This document shows, in pieces, positions 1-8,702 of a DNA stretch of 64,000 bases. Below the pieces are notes generated by a model. The model did no database searches, was not told the origin of the DNA, and worked only from the letters and a program-made list of their open reading frames with translations. Made by a program: the position numbers and the translations under genes. How positions within the stretch are numbered: the stretch's first letter is position 1; each line of letters opens with the position of its first letter. Origin of the DNA: CAYTGM01 sp964437365 (lineage in GTDB: Bacteria > Sumerlaeota > Sumerlaeia > SLMS01); contig CAYTGM010000026.1 of NCBI GenBank assembly GCA_964437365.1, positions 10,673 to 74,672 of the forward strand, given 5' to 3'.

Positions 1-1
1 T

Positions 2-112
2 GTTGAAGCACTTCAAGACAAGGGAACAGGAAGTACTGCCAAAGGAAAAGCTACTCGAACGATTGTCAGCTTTGCTCAACTCCAGGCAAGTATAGATCAG
101 AAAAGAGGTTAA
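2..112 (+). CDS. 3' end of an unidentified protein (partial)
   Basis: The reading frame is open from the window edge and stops with TAA at 110-112, three bases before the aroB ATG. The 36 visible residues are basic and end in Q-K-R-G. They show no motif that lets me name a family. The tight spacing suggests co-transcription and possibly translational coupling with aroB. Confidence 0.5.
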   Translation, partial: VEALQDKGTGSTAKGKATRTIVSFAQLQASIDQKRG

Positions 113-114
113 GC

Positions 115-1224
115 ATGGAAGGAACCGTGAGAACTGAGATTATTGTAGATCTTCATGAGAGATCCTACGGTATTTTTGTCGGAGAAAACCTTCTTCTTGA
201 TTTTGCTTCTTATTTTGAAAAGGTGGGAAAAGATCGAAAGGTTTTTATCGTCTGCGATGAAGCCGTTGCATCAACTCACCTGCCTGTACTTCAAGAGAGT
301 CTCAACAAAAAGTCCGTCGTGTACCACCATCTAACTCTTCCCTCTGGTGAGAGAACCAAAGATATCCAGTATCTTGAAAAAATATGGAACAGCCTCTGTG
401 AGTATAAGTATACGCGCAAGGATTTATTGGTGGCAATGGGTGGAGGTGTCATAGGAGATCTTGCAGGGTTTGCTGCGGCGACCTATCTGCGGGGAATTGA
501 GTTCATACAGGTTCCAACAACATTGCTCGCCATGGTAGACTCGAGTGTTGGTGGAAAAACAGGAATGAATAATTCCTATGGGAAGAATCTGATTGGTTCT
601 TTCTGGCAACCTCGCCTTGTTATAGCCGATCTCTTGACCTTAAAAACCCTCGCAAAAGAAGAGGTCGTTTCAGCACTTGCTGAAGTCATCAAGTATGGTG
701 TTATATACGATAGCTCATTCTTCGATTGGTTGGAGAAAAACATCAAGGGGCTTGTGGCAGGGGACCTTAAGCTTCTTGCATCTGCGGTCAAACGCAGCTG
801 CGAGATCAAAGCCGATGTGGTTGCTCGGGATGAACGCGAAGGAGGATTACGGCGGATTCTGAACTTTGGCCACACGATAGGGCACGCTGTTGAAAACGCT
901 GCAGGCTACGGAGTTATTCGTCATGGAGAGGCAATAGCCGTCGGGATGGTTGAGGAATCAAAGCTTGGGCTTAAAGAGGATTCAGCATGGTCAGACTCAG
1001 AACATGATCGGCTCGTCAGGCTGATAGAAGCAGCTGGACTGCCCACAAGAGTTCCTGCAGAGCTACAACTTTCGAATGAACAACTTCTGGAAGCGGCCAG
1101 GGCTGACAAAAAGAATACCGATACTAGGATTGTCTGTATGGTTCCCTCCAAAATGGGTGAGGTGTTACCTGTTTCTTATGATGCTGCACGGATTGAAGCT
1201 GTTTTCCAACAGATGGCGACTTAA
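115..1224 (+). CDS. aroB: 3-dehydroquinate synthase
   Basis: This cytosolic enzyme converts DAHP to 3-dehydroquinate, the second step of the shikimate pathway, using NAD+ and a divalent metal. At 369 residues it has the normal family length. The NAD-binding stretch M-G-G-G-V-I-G-D-L-A-G-F-A-A lies at about 108-121 and P-T-T-L-L-A-M-V-D-S-S-V-G-G-K-T-G at 134-150. The later N-F-G-H-T-I-G-H-A-V-E and R-H-G-E-A-I-A-V-G-M segments carry the metal-ligand histidines. The ATG follows the previous stop by two bases, so it is probably the second or later gene of an operon that enters from the left. No other aro genes are visible. Confidence 0.97.
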   Translation: MEGTVRTEIIVDLHERSYGIFVGENLLLDFASYFEKVGKDRKVFIVCDEAVASTHLPVLQESLNKKSVVYHHLTLPSGERTKDIQYLEKIWNSLCEYKYTRKDLLVAMGGGVIGDLAGFAAATYLRGIEFIQVPTTLLAMVDSSVGGKTGMNNSYGKNLIGSFWQPRLVIADLLTLKTLAKEEVVSALAEVIKYGVIYDSSFFDWLEKNIKGLVAGDLKLLASAVKRSCEIKADVVARDEREGGLRRILNFGHTIGHAVENAAGYGVIRHGEAIAVGMVEESKLGLKEDSAWSDSEHDRLVRLIEAAGLPTRVPAELQLSNEQLLEAARADKKNTDTRIVCMVPSKMGEVLPVSYDAARIEAVFQQMAT

Positions 1225-1346
1225 TCAGAGTTTCAACGTTCACTTACTCCTCAAAGACAAAATCATGACAGAAATCTACATTGCTTGACCTCTGAGGCAT
1301 GTGAACTCTAGACTTCATGCAAATCTGATCAAGGATCTGTTTTTTC

Positions 1347-2750
1347 ATGAGTCTTTCACGTCGCCACTTCTTTCAAATGTCAGCTGCTGTCACAGCCGGG
1401 TTCGCCGGCTTGAGGGCGCTTGGTTCCTCTGCTCAGGCAAACCCTGCTCCCGGTATTAGTTCCGCAAAGAGCGGTAGGCTAAATGCTGACCCCGAGGGAA
1501 TCTTTGATCTCGCTCCCGGTTTTTCTTATACGGTCGTTTCAATGATGGGGGATAGAATGTCTGACGGGTTACTTGTCCCTGGACGTCCTGACGGGATGGC
1601 CTGCTTTACGGGAAGAGGCGACCGCGTCGTTCTTGTCAGAAACCACGAACTTCTTCCTCAGGCATTTTCCGAAGCAGCGACTGGTCCCAATTTTGAATAT
1701 CTGGATCAAATTGATTCTTCCAAGATATACGACAATGGAAGTGGCAAACCGTGCGGTGGCGGGACCTCGCACGTTATTTTTGATACAAAGAAACAAGAGG
1801 TCGTTGACCAGAGACTTAGCCTGATGGGAACCGTCAGGAATTGCGCAGGAGGACCTACTCCATGGAACAGTTGGATTACCTGCGAGGAGTCTGTCAATAA
1901 AGCCGGCGAAATCCTTGTGGAAGGACAACAGCTCGAAAAAGATCACGGATATAACTTTGAAGTTCCCGCGATACTAAATGGAGAGCTGGCCGCCCCCGTT
2001 CCACTTGCAGATATGGGACGCTTCAATCATGAAGCTGTTGCTGTAGATCCCTTATCAGGAATCGTCTATCAAACGGAAGATAGACACGATGGGCTCATCT
2101 ATCGATTCATCCCCAACACACCGGGCAGGCTTGAAGAGGGCGGAAAGCTTCAGGCGCTTGTCGTCAAAGGCAAACCCAGTCTCGACACTCGAAATTGGGA
2201 TAACCCAGGGCTTATTAAGCCGGGTGATAAAATGGAAGTCGAATGGATAGATATTGAAGACGTTGAAGCACCACAGGATGACCTTAGATTTCAGGGTTTT
2301 GAAAAAGGAGCCGCACGCTTTGCCCGAGGAGAAGGAATGTGGTACGGTAAAGGAGAAGTATATTTTGCATGTACCAACGGTGGCGAAGCAAAGAAAGGTC
2401 AGGTCTGGAGATATACTCCGAGCGAATTTGAGGGAACAACAAAAGAAACTGAGAGTCCCGGAATCATTGAACTCTTCGTGGAACCGAATGATGGAACAAT
2501 CATTGAAAATGCGGACAACCTCACTGTGGCTCCCTGGGGTGACATTATCGTTTGTGAAGATGGATCAGGTCCTGATCAGTTTCTTCTTGGTATCAATCAG
2601 AAAGGAGAGGTCTATAAGCTTGGAAGAAACGCGATCAGTGCTTCAGAGCTTGCAGGTGTGTGTTTCTCTCCAGATGGCAGCACCCTCTTCGTGAATATAC
2701 AGCACAATGGGATAACCCTGGCTATCACTGGTCCATGGCCCAAGGCTTGA
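1347..2750 (+). CDS. Tat-exported PhoX-family (DUF839) protein, putative alkaline phosphatase
   Basis: A 467-residue protein with a twin-arginine signal (S-R-R-H-F-F at residues 4-9, then a hydrophobic stretch ending S-A-Q-A), so probably exported folded to the periplasm. The mature part resembles the PhoX/DUF839 beta-propeller family: P-D-G-M-A-C-F, L-V-R-N-H-E-L, N-C-A-G-G-x-T-P-W-x-S-W-x-T-C-E-E and F-N-H-E-A-V-A-V-D are typical of it. Known PhoX enzymes are Ca/Fe-dependent phosphomonoesterases, but many relatives have no tested activity, so the substrate is inferred. The ATG at 1347 has an AAGGA-like site upstream and places the Tat motif correctly. It stands alone and faces the next gene tail to tail. 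Confidence 0.85.
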   Translation: MSLSRRHFFQMSAAVTAGFAGLRALGSSAQANPAPGISSAKSGRLNADPEGIFDLAPGFSYTVVSMMGDRMSDGLLVPGRPDGMACFTGRGDRVVLVRNHELLPQAFSEAATGPNFEYLDQIDSSKIYDNGSGKPCGGGTSHVIFDTKKQEVVDQRLSLMGTVRNCAGGPTPWNSWITCEESVNKAGEILVEGQQLEKDHGYNFEVPAILNGELAAPVPLADMGRFNHEAVAVDPLSGIVYQTEDRHDGLIYRFIPNTPGRLEEGGKLQALVVKGKPSLDTRNWDNPGLIKPGDKMEVEWIDIEDVEAPQDDLRFQGFEKGAARFARGEGMWYGKGEVYFACTNGGEAKKGQVWRYTPSEFEGTTKETESPGIIELFVEPNDGTIIENADNLTVAPWGDIIVCEDGSGPDQFLLGINQKGEVYKLGRNAISASELAGVCFSPDGSTLFVNIQHNGITLAITGPWPKA

Positions 2751-2822
2751 AGAGACCTGACGACATTCGTAGTTTATTGATTTTCACATGAATGTATGCT
2801 GGGAGACATCTCTGTAGAGAGC

Positions 2823-3842
2823 TCATGCGGATTTGCCACGAGACCTCTTGCAGAGCTCTGCCGCTGCTTCTTGCCACTCTGGATAAGTAAACTTGAACCC
2901 TGCATCCAGCAGGCGCCCCGGAACAACACGTCTGCTCTTAAGCAGAAGCTCTGTCTCTGTGCGCATAAAGATGGCCCCAATTTCAAGCATCCACTTCGTC
3001 GCGGGAAGGCCAATCGGTATCCCCCATGACTTTCGGATGTCCTTCATGAACTCCCGGTTAGTAACAGGGTTGGGAGAGGCTACGTTCACTGCTCCTTCTA
3101 TTTCATCATTGTCTATAATAAACTGAATGGCATTTATGAAGTCGGTCTCATGAATCCAGGAAACATACTGGTTCCCCTTCCCATTGGTTCCTCCAAGACC
3201 GACTTTAACAATAGACAAAATCGTATCGAAAATCCCCCCGCGATCCGGACTCATGACCATGGCTGATCGCAACGCAACCTTTCTGGTGTCAGGATGACTG
3301 CCGGCAAAGAAAGCCTCCTCCCAGGACTTCGCTACGTCTATACTGAAATTCCATTTAGGGGGTGCTCCTGGCTCATCTCCTCCCAAATCACCATTCTTCT
3401 CGTCCATCGCTTTATCCAGGGAGTGTCTATAGATGGTTGCTGTGCTAGCATTAAGCCAGATTGCAGGTGGTGTCTTCAAACCATCGAGCGCATCCGAGAG
3501 CACATTCGTCGCATCAACGCGCGATTCTTTGATCATTCTTTGGTTTTTCTTATTATATCGGCAATTTACTGACTTGCCTGCAAGATTGATCAATACATCA
3601 CAACCTTCAAGCTCCGACGTCCAATCACCTCGATGACGTCCATCCCATTCTACTAATTTCCCTTTGATCGACCTGTTTTGTGTGTGACGGGAAAGGACCA
3701 CCACTTGATCGCCTCTTTGTTCATAGTGTCGCGCGAGAATCTGCCCTACTTGCCCGGTGCCTCCTGCAATGACGAATTTTATGAAAGCCTGTTCCTGATT
3801 AAGAATGTGGTTGTGAGACGAACAAAGCAGATTGAGATGCAT
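2823..3842 (-). CDS. SDR39U1/TIGR01777-type NAD(P)-dependent epimerase
   Basis: An atypical short-chain dehydrogenase. An N-terminal Rossmann motif (V-I-A-G-G-T-G-Q-V-G-Q) is followed by V-L-I-N-L-A-G-K-S-V, a K-E-S-R-V-D-A-T segment and a C-terminal part ending in the family's short DUF1731-like tail (R-R-V-V-P-G-R-L-L-D-A-G-F-K-F-T-Y-P). Family members are putative nucleotide-sugar epimerases of unknown substrate; the plant homologue acts in division. The nearest ATG (3842) gives an unusual 21-residue extension with no ribosome site. The position that fits the family, just before K-F-V-I-A-G-G, is an ATA codon at 3782 preceded by AGGAACAGG. The gene converges with the PhoX-like gene and is divergent from the M14 peptidase. 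Confidence 0.85.
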   Translation of the reverse strand: MHLNLLCSSHNHILNQEQAFIKFVIAGGTGQVGQILARHYEQRGDQVVVLSRHTQNRSIKGKLVEWDGRHRGDWTSELEGCDVLINLAGKSVNCRYNKKNQRMIKESRVDATNVLSDALDGLKTPPAIWLNASTATIYRHSLDKAMDEKNGDLGGDEPGAPPKWNFSIDVAKSWEEAFFAGSHPDTRKVALRSAMVMSPDRGGIFDTILSIVKVGLGGTNGKGNQYVSWIHETDFINAIQFIIDNDEIEGAVNVASPNPVTNREFMKDIRKSWGIPIGLPATKWMLEIGAIFMRTETELLLKSRRVVPGRLLDAGFKFTYPEWQEAAAELCKRSRGKSA

Positions 3843-3953
3843 GCAGGAGAGGGTCAATGCGTAGTGGAAAGGAATAACTTGTTGAGCTCCCGTTTGGATC
3901 GGCTAATTTAAGCAAGAGGCGCACAACAAATCAGATTTTTTTCGGGAACATCT

Positions 3954-5105
3954 ATGCAGTTTACATTCGACAGCAACATCCCCTGCGGCAACGGGATGAA
4001 TTTCCAGGTCAAAAAAGAAAATACCGTTCAGTTCGAAATCCGAGAGGACACCGGCTCAGATGACAAGCAATGGTTTCATTTCAAGGTGGCTGGAGCAGCC
4101 GGAAAGAACCTGACCTTTCGTCTTATCAATACCGATAAAACAAATATTCCATGTTTTTGGAATGCAAACTGGCCGGTTATTTCCACTGACCAGGGAAAAA
4201 CCTGGAAACACATTAACGCACCAGGTGTGCATCAATATTCCTCCGGAGTCTTTGAGTTTTCCGTTGAAATATCCAATGATGAAGTCCTCCTGGCTTCTCA
4301 CTTTCCTTATGGAGTCAAAGAACTCGAATCAGATATCAAGCGGTGGGGAGAAGACTCACGCGTTACCGTTTCTGAACTTGGCAAAAGCCTTGAAGGAAGG
4401 CCTATCTCACTCCTCACACTCTCGGATCTGCCGAAAAACAGCAAACCCAGGAAAGCAATATGGCTGACATCGCGCCAGCACGCAGCTGAATCTCCAGCCT
4501 CATTCGCGCTTCAGGGGGCTATCGATGAGCTTCTGCTGGGAGCTGAGGCCTCCCAGGATTATCTCAAGGACGCCATTGTCTTCGTCGTTCCCATGATCAA
4601 TCCTGATGGAGTAGAAGCTGGGAATTACAGGGATAATGCTCTAGGTCAGAATTTAAACCGATTCTGGAACGCACCTACAGAAGAGACGCCGGAAGTTGCA
4701 CTCGTGACGAAAGCTGTCGATGAGTGGGTCTCAGAAGGTAACCCTTTCGATCTGTTTATTGATTTCCACGCTGATTCATCAGCGCATGAGCACTACCTGT
4801 TTCACTACGGTGGTCCAGCTCGCGCAACCGCTGAGTCCGAAGAGTACCAGAGAAGAGTTGCGCGTTTTCTGCGAAAAGCAGCTTCTGAATGCCCCTTCAT
4901 CTTGAATGGAAAAGGGAAAGTTGTCGAGTTTTCACCAGGGATCAGCTACCATTACATGCGCGAAAAGTATGGGGTTCTTTCCTTTATTCCTGAGGGTGGT
5001 TACAACCAGGTCACGTTCGGGAGAAAATCAGGCACCTATCTTGACCCGGAGGCTCACCGGTCTGTTGGGCGGGGTCTCGTCAGGGCGTTTGTCGATTTGA
5101 TTTAA
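3954..5105 (+). CDS. M14 zinc carboxypeptidase, cytosolic-carboxypeptidase (Nna1-like) type
   Basis: 383 residues without a signal peptide. Residues 1 to about 120 form an N-terminal beta-rich domain of the sort that precedes the catalytic domain in AGTPBP1/CCP-like enzymes. The catalytic domain carries the zinc motif H176-A-A-E179 (R-Q-H-A-A-E-S-P-A-S), the substrate-binding segment M-I-N-P-D-G-V-E-x-G-N-Y-R ending in N-L-N-R-x-W, the third zinc ligand H272 (I-D-F-H-A-D) and the general base E347 (P-E-G-G-Y-N). All catalytic residues are therefore present. Eukaryotic relatives remove C-terminal glutamates; bacterial substrates are largely unknown. The gene is monocistronic between a divergent epimerase and the nuo operon. 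Confidence 0.9.
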   Translation: MQFTFDSNIPCGNGMNFQVKKENTVQFEIREDTGSDDKQWFHFKVAGAAGKNLTFRLINTDKTNIPCFWNANWPVISTDQGKTWKHINAPGVHQYSSGVFEFSVEISNDEVLLASHFPYGVKELESDIKRWGEDSRVTVSELGKSLEGRPISLLTLSDLPKNSKPRKAIWLTSRQHAAESPASFALQGAIDELLLGAEASQDYLKDAIVFVVPMINPDGVEAGNYRDNALGQNLNRFWNAPTEETPEVALVTKAVDEWVSEGNPFDLFIDFHADSSAHEHYLFHYGGPARATAESEEYQRRVARFLRKAASECPFILNGKGKVVEFSPGISYHYMREKYGVLSFIPEGGYNQVTFGRKSGTYLDPEAHRSVGRGLVRAFVDLI

Positions 5106-5335
5106 ATCGAATTATGAGAGGGCTTTAGTAGGGTCGCTTTGCGTCGATTTGCGCTCTTTGTCTGCCTGGCAATGCGATGATCCCTTTCAAATCTTTCGCG
5201 CTGGAGTACAGATGGGGACAGGTGAGGGTTTTGCAATTGACAGATACCCGGCTGAAAGGGTTTGTTTCCGCGGGTTTGTGATCTTTTTCACAAGCAACCT
5301 GTATGCTTATCTATTTCAACCCATAACGGAAAGCT

Positions 5336-5749
5336 ATGAGCACCCTTAATCAACTCGCGACCACCTCGATCGAACAGGCCTTTATCCCTGTTCTCATTAT
5401 GTTTCTTATCGCCATTGGGTTTATGGCATTCAGTCTGATCGTTTCACCTCTTCTTGGCAAGAGTAAGCCCAACCAGGCCAAGCTGGAGCCCTATGAATGT
5501 GGTGTTCCAACTGTCGGAACTGCAAGAGTTCAGGTTTTTGTCCGCTTTTACCTCGTGGCTCTTCTGTTTCTGCTCTTTGACATGGAAGTTGTTTATATCG
5601 TTGTATGGGCGCTGGCCATGACTCACCAGGAAAACGCCATGGTGCCTGGATTTGTCGGTTATTCGATGATTCTCATGCTCTGCTACATGGTTATCCTGTT
5701 AGTTGGCCTCGTTTACGAATGGAAAAAAGGAGCACTCAATTGGAATTAA
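5336..5749 (+). CDS. nuoA: NADH-quinone oxidoreductase subunit A
   Basis: A small membrane-arm subunit of complex I, 137 residues with three predicted transmembrane helices. The conserved loop Y-E-C-G-V-P and the following R-F-Y-L-V-A-L-L-F-L-L-F-D-M-E segment identify it. It opens the nuo run and its stop overlaps the start of nuoB. The 230 bases upstream (5106-5335) hold no gene; a TTGACA-like hexamer near 5238 lacks a convincing -10 partner, so I do not call a promoter. Confidence 0.95.
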   Translation: MSTLNQLATTSIEQAFIPVLIMFLIAIGFMAFSLIVSPLLGKSKPNQAKLEPYECGVPTVGTARVQVFVRFYLVALLFLLFDMEVVYIVVWALAMTHQENAMVPGFVGYSMILMLCYMVILLVGLVYEWKKGALNWN

Positions 5750-6264
5750 CAACAGATACCGGTGTTATTCCGGGAACTAAAGAGGGAACGACAGATTTTG
5801 TTACTCTCCAGGCTCCTGAGGACGCACTGACAAAAACACTGACCGACGCTATCGGATACGCAAGAAAGAACTCAATCTGGCCCGTGATGATGGGACTGAG
5901 CTGCTGCGCCATTGAAATGATGGGAACCGCAGCCTCACGCTTTGACCTCGCCCGCTTCGGTGCCGAGGTTTTCCGCCCCTCACCCCGTCAGGCCGACCTC
6001 ATGATTGTCGCCGGAACCGTCACCAAGAAAATGGCTCCCGTTGTTCGCCGAATCTATGACCAGATGGCTGAGCCCAAGTGGGTCATCGCCATGGGCGCCT
6101 GTTCATCCTGCGGCGGCATGTACAACGTTTATTCAGTACTGCAGGGGGTCGATGAAATCGTCCCTGTGGACGTCTATGTACCCGGCTGCCCTCCTCGTCC
6201 CGAAGCACTTATCTATGGCATTATGCAGCTGCAGAAAAAAGTCGGCAGAACACCCGTCTTCTAA
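5740..6264 (+). CDS. nuoB: NADH-quinone oxidoreductase subunit B (TTG start)
   Basis: The peripheral-arm subunit that binds iron-sulfur cluster N2, which passes electrons to quinone. The cluster ligands are visible: C55-C56 (L-S-C-C-A-I-E-M), C121 (G-A-C-S-S-C-G-G) and C150 (V-P-G-C-P-P-R-P-E). I choose the TTG at 5740, giving 174 residues, because AAGGAG at 5727-5732 lies seven bases upstream and the resulting N-terminus is of normal size. An in-frame ATG at 5719 and a longer open frame back to 5605 lie inside nuoA. The start overlaps the last ten bases of nuoA, implying translational coupling. Confidence 0.95.
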   Translation: MELTTDTGVIPGTKEGTTDFVTLQAPEDALTKTLTDAIGYARKNSIWPVMMGLSCCAIEMMGTAASRFDLARFGAEVFRPSPRQADLMIVAGTVTKKMAPVVRRIYDQMAEPKWVIAMGACSSCGGMYNVYSVLQGVDEIVPVDVYVPGCPPRPEALIYGIMQLQKKVGRTPVF

Positions 6265-6290
6265 CTTTTGTTAATACATGGAGAGCCCCG

Positions 6291-6866
6291 TTGGCTATTG
6301 ATCTGGAAAAATTACAGGAACTCTTAAAGAATAAATTCACAGAGTATTTCGGCGATAAGGTTAAGTCCGTCGACTTAACAGAGCGAAATGAAGTGGTGAT
6401 GGAAGTTGACCGTGAAATCATTGTCGATGTGTGCGAAAAGCTTCGTGACGACAGTGATTTTCAATTCGACTTCTGTTCGTACATCACTGGCATTGATAAC
6501 ATGTCTAGAGGTAAATCACCCCGGTTTGAAGTGATTTACCAGCTCTATTCGACAAGAAAAACTCATCGGATGCGCGTTAAGGCTGCGGTACCCGAAGATG
6601 ATCCAACAATCGACACCGTTGAAGGTGTCTGGAAGACAGCGAACTGGCTTGAGCGCGAAACTTTCGACATGTTCGGAATTATCTTCAACAATCACTCTGA
6701 CCTTCGCCGAATTCTCATGCCAGAGGATTGGGAAGGGTATCCCCTTCGTAAAGACTTCCCTCTCGGTGGTGTGAAGTCATTCTACTTCAAACGCAGCACG
6801 GAACCTCGCGCGGGCGAGCCCAAGAACCTCGTTCCCCGTATCCGCGAACAGCTTTCAGACATTTAA
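6291..6866 (+). CDS. nuoC: NADH-quinone oxidoreductase subunit C (TTG start)
   Basis: The 30-kDa peripheral subunit of complex I, 191 residues and not fused to NuoD. The signature E-R-E-T-F-D-M-F-G-I and the following R-R-I-L-M-P-E-D-W-E-G-Y-P-L-R-K-D-F-P-L segment are clear. Translation appears to begin at TTG 6291, seven bases after a GGAG at 6280-6283; there is no nearby in-frame ATG. It sits 26 bases after nuoB and 45 bases before nuoD. Confidence 0.95.
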   Translation: MAIDLEKLQELLKNKFTEYFGDKVKSVDLTERNEVVMEVDREIIVDVCEKLRDDSDFQFDFCSYITGIDNMSRGKSPRFEVIYQLYSTRKTHRMRVKAAVPEDDPTIDTVEGVWKTANWLERETFDMFGIIFNNHSDLRRILMPEDWEGYPLRKDFPLGGVKSFYFKRSTEPRAGEPKNLVPRIREQLSDI

Positions 6867-6911
6867 CAGCAAACGCACAGGACCGATTTAGGAAAGGTTG
6901 AGTTCCATAGC

Positions 6912-8126
6912 ATGGCGACAACGAAACGCACGGTAGAGTTACCTGTTCAAAATATCGAAAGTATGACCCTTAACATGGGTCCACAGCACCCGTCTACACA
7001 CGGTGTTCTCCGAGTAGTCCTGGATCTCGATGGTGAGATTATCAACAAGTGCACCTGTCACCTTGGATATCTCCACCGCGCGAAAGAAAAGCATGCTGAG
7101 CATAAGACTTTTCACCAGTTTATTCCCTACACAGACCGTATGGATTACCTGGCGCCCATGTCCAATAACACAGGTTTTTGCCTGACAGTTGAGAAAGCAC
7201 TGGGGCTCGAGATAACACCAAGATGTAAATATATACGGACTCTGCTTTGTGAACTTGCACGTATTTCTGCTCACCTGCTTTGGCTTGGAACAGGAGCTCT
7301 CGAGCTCGGTGCCATGACCATCTTCATGTGGGCATTTACTCAGCGCGAAAAGATATACGACATTTACGAGTGGATCTGCGGTGCACGTTTCACTGTTAGC
7401 TATATGCGTGTCGGTGGCGTAGCTCGTCCTGATTACCCCGAATGGCGCAAGATGGTACGCGAGTTTCTCGATCAATACATGGATACTCACCGCGACCTGG
7501 AAACGATGCTGAACGGCAATGAAATCTTCCTGAACCGTATGATTGATATTGGTCCAATCTCTAAAGAGGACGCGATCTCACTTGGACTCTCCGGCCCATC
7601 CCTCCGTGCAAGCGGCGTCGATTACGATATTCGTAAGGACACTCCTTATCTCGCATACGAAGAATTGGACTGGGAAGTGGCCACAGAAACTAAAGGTGAC
7701 TGCCTCGCTCGCTACTTTGTGCGCATGAAGGAAATCAAAGAGTCCTGGAAAATTGCAAATCAGGCACTTGAGAAACTCGAAAAGCATTCCGGCGAACGGA
7801 TGAATATAGATAACCCCAAAGTTATCTTTCCACCTAAAGAAAACGTGAAGAAGTCGATGGAAGATCTGATCCATCATTTCCTTCTCGCCTCAGAAGGTTT
7901 CAAAGTTCCCCCACAGGAAGTCTATCAGGCTATCGAAGGGCCGAAGGGCGAACTTGGGTGGTTCCTCGTATCAGACGGCGGGTCGAAAGCTTATCGCCTC
8001 GGTATTCGAAGCCCCAGCTTCATTAACCTTCAATCGCTTGAGGCAATGAGTCTTGGACAGACAGTTGCCGATATTGTGGCTATCATCGCTTCCCTCGACC
8101 CGGTTATGGGCGAGGTTGACAGATAA
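6912..8126 (+). CDS. nuoD: NADH-quinone oxidoreductase subunit D
   Basis: The 49-kDa subunit that forms the quinone-binding cavity with NuoB. 404 residues. The N-terminal N-M-G-P-Q-H-P-S-T-H-G-V motif contains the quinone-site histidines, followed by H-L-G-Y-L-H-R-A-K-E-K and Y-T-D-R-M-D-Y. The C-terminus ends with a typical D-P-V-M-G-E-V-D-R. All these features are intact. It lies between nuoC and nuoE in the same direction. Confidence 0.97.
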   Translation: MATTKRTVELPVQNIESMTLNMGPQHPSTHGVLRVVLDLDGEIINKCTCHLGYLHRAKEKHAEHKTFHQFIPYTDRMDYLAPMSNNTGFCLTVEKALGLEITPRCKYIRTLLCELARISAHLLWLGTGALELGAMTIFMWAFTQREKIYDIYEWICGARFTVSYMRVGGVARPDYPEWRKMVREFLDQYMDTHRDLETMLNGNEIFLNRMIDIGPISKEDAISLGLSGPSLRASGVDYDIRKDTPYLAYEELDWEVATETKGDCLARYFVRMKEIKESWKIANQALEKLEKHSGERMNIDNPKVIFPPKENVKKSMEDLIHHFLLASEGFKVPPQEVYQAIEGPKGELGWFLVSDGGSKAYRLGIRSPSFINLQSLEAMSLGQTVADIVAIIASLDPVMGEVDR

Positions 8127-8185
8127 TTATAGACAGGCCAGGGCTCAGAGCTCTGGCTCTTTCATTCACCAGGATTCAATAGATT

Positions 8186-8656
8186 ATGGGCTATCTAGAC
8201 AAGAGAGCAGAAGAAATTGAGAAGGTTTGTGCGCGTTACCCTCAGCGGCGTAGCGCAATCCTGATGGTTCTGTGGATGGTGCAAGAGGATCACGGTTGGG
8301 TTCCTCAGGATGCCATGCGCGAAGTCGCAGAGATTATTGGTGTGACCGCTGCCGAAGTTTACGAAGTTGTCAGCTTCTATACAATGTTTCACCAGCATCC
8401 TGTTGGGAAACATCACATCGCCTTCTGCCATACCCTGGCATGTGCAGTTTGCGGAGCGCACGAAGCCGTTGACTATATCCGTGAGAAGTACGGATTCGAA
8501 GACCACAAGAATATCTCCAGTGATGGTCGCTTCTCCATCGAGGAAGTGGAATGTATCGGCGCTTGCTCGGAAGCACCGGCAATGCTGGTCGGTGAGACGC
8601 TCTACGGCGATCTGACACCTAAGAGAATCGACGAGATTCTCTCTAACTTGAACTAA
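8186..8656 (+). CDS. nuoE: NADH-quinone oxidoreductase subunit E
   Basis: The 24-kDa thioredoxin-fold subunit of the NADH-dehydrogenase module, carrying [2Fe-2S] cluster N1a. 156 residues. The four cluster cysteines are present as C-H-T-L-A-C (C-x4-C) and E-C-I-G-A-C (C-x3-C). The helical N-terminal domain (R-S-A-I-L-M-V-L-W-M-V-Q-E-x-H-G-W-V) is also typical. Next gene is nuoF, 46 bases on. Confidence 0.96.
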   Translation: MGYLDKRAEEIEKVCARYPQRRSAILMVLWMVQEDHGWVPQDAMREVAEIIGVTAAEVYEVVSFYTMFHQHPVGKHHIAFCHTLACAVCGAHEAVDYIREKYGFEDHKNISSDGRFSIEEVECIGACSEAPAMLVGETLYGDLTPKRIDEILSNLN

Positions 8657-8702
8657 TGTCTGAATCATTCAATGATTCGAGGAAGAAAGGTACACGGTTA
8701 AG

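Noticed and set aside
5237..5260. TTGACA hexamer before nuoA as a sigma-70 promoter
   Set aside because: No -10-like hexamer at the proper distance.
5149..5349. 66-codon frame in the nuoA leader
   Set aside because: No ribosome site, overlaps the nuoA start and has non-protein-like composition.
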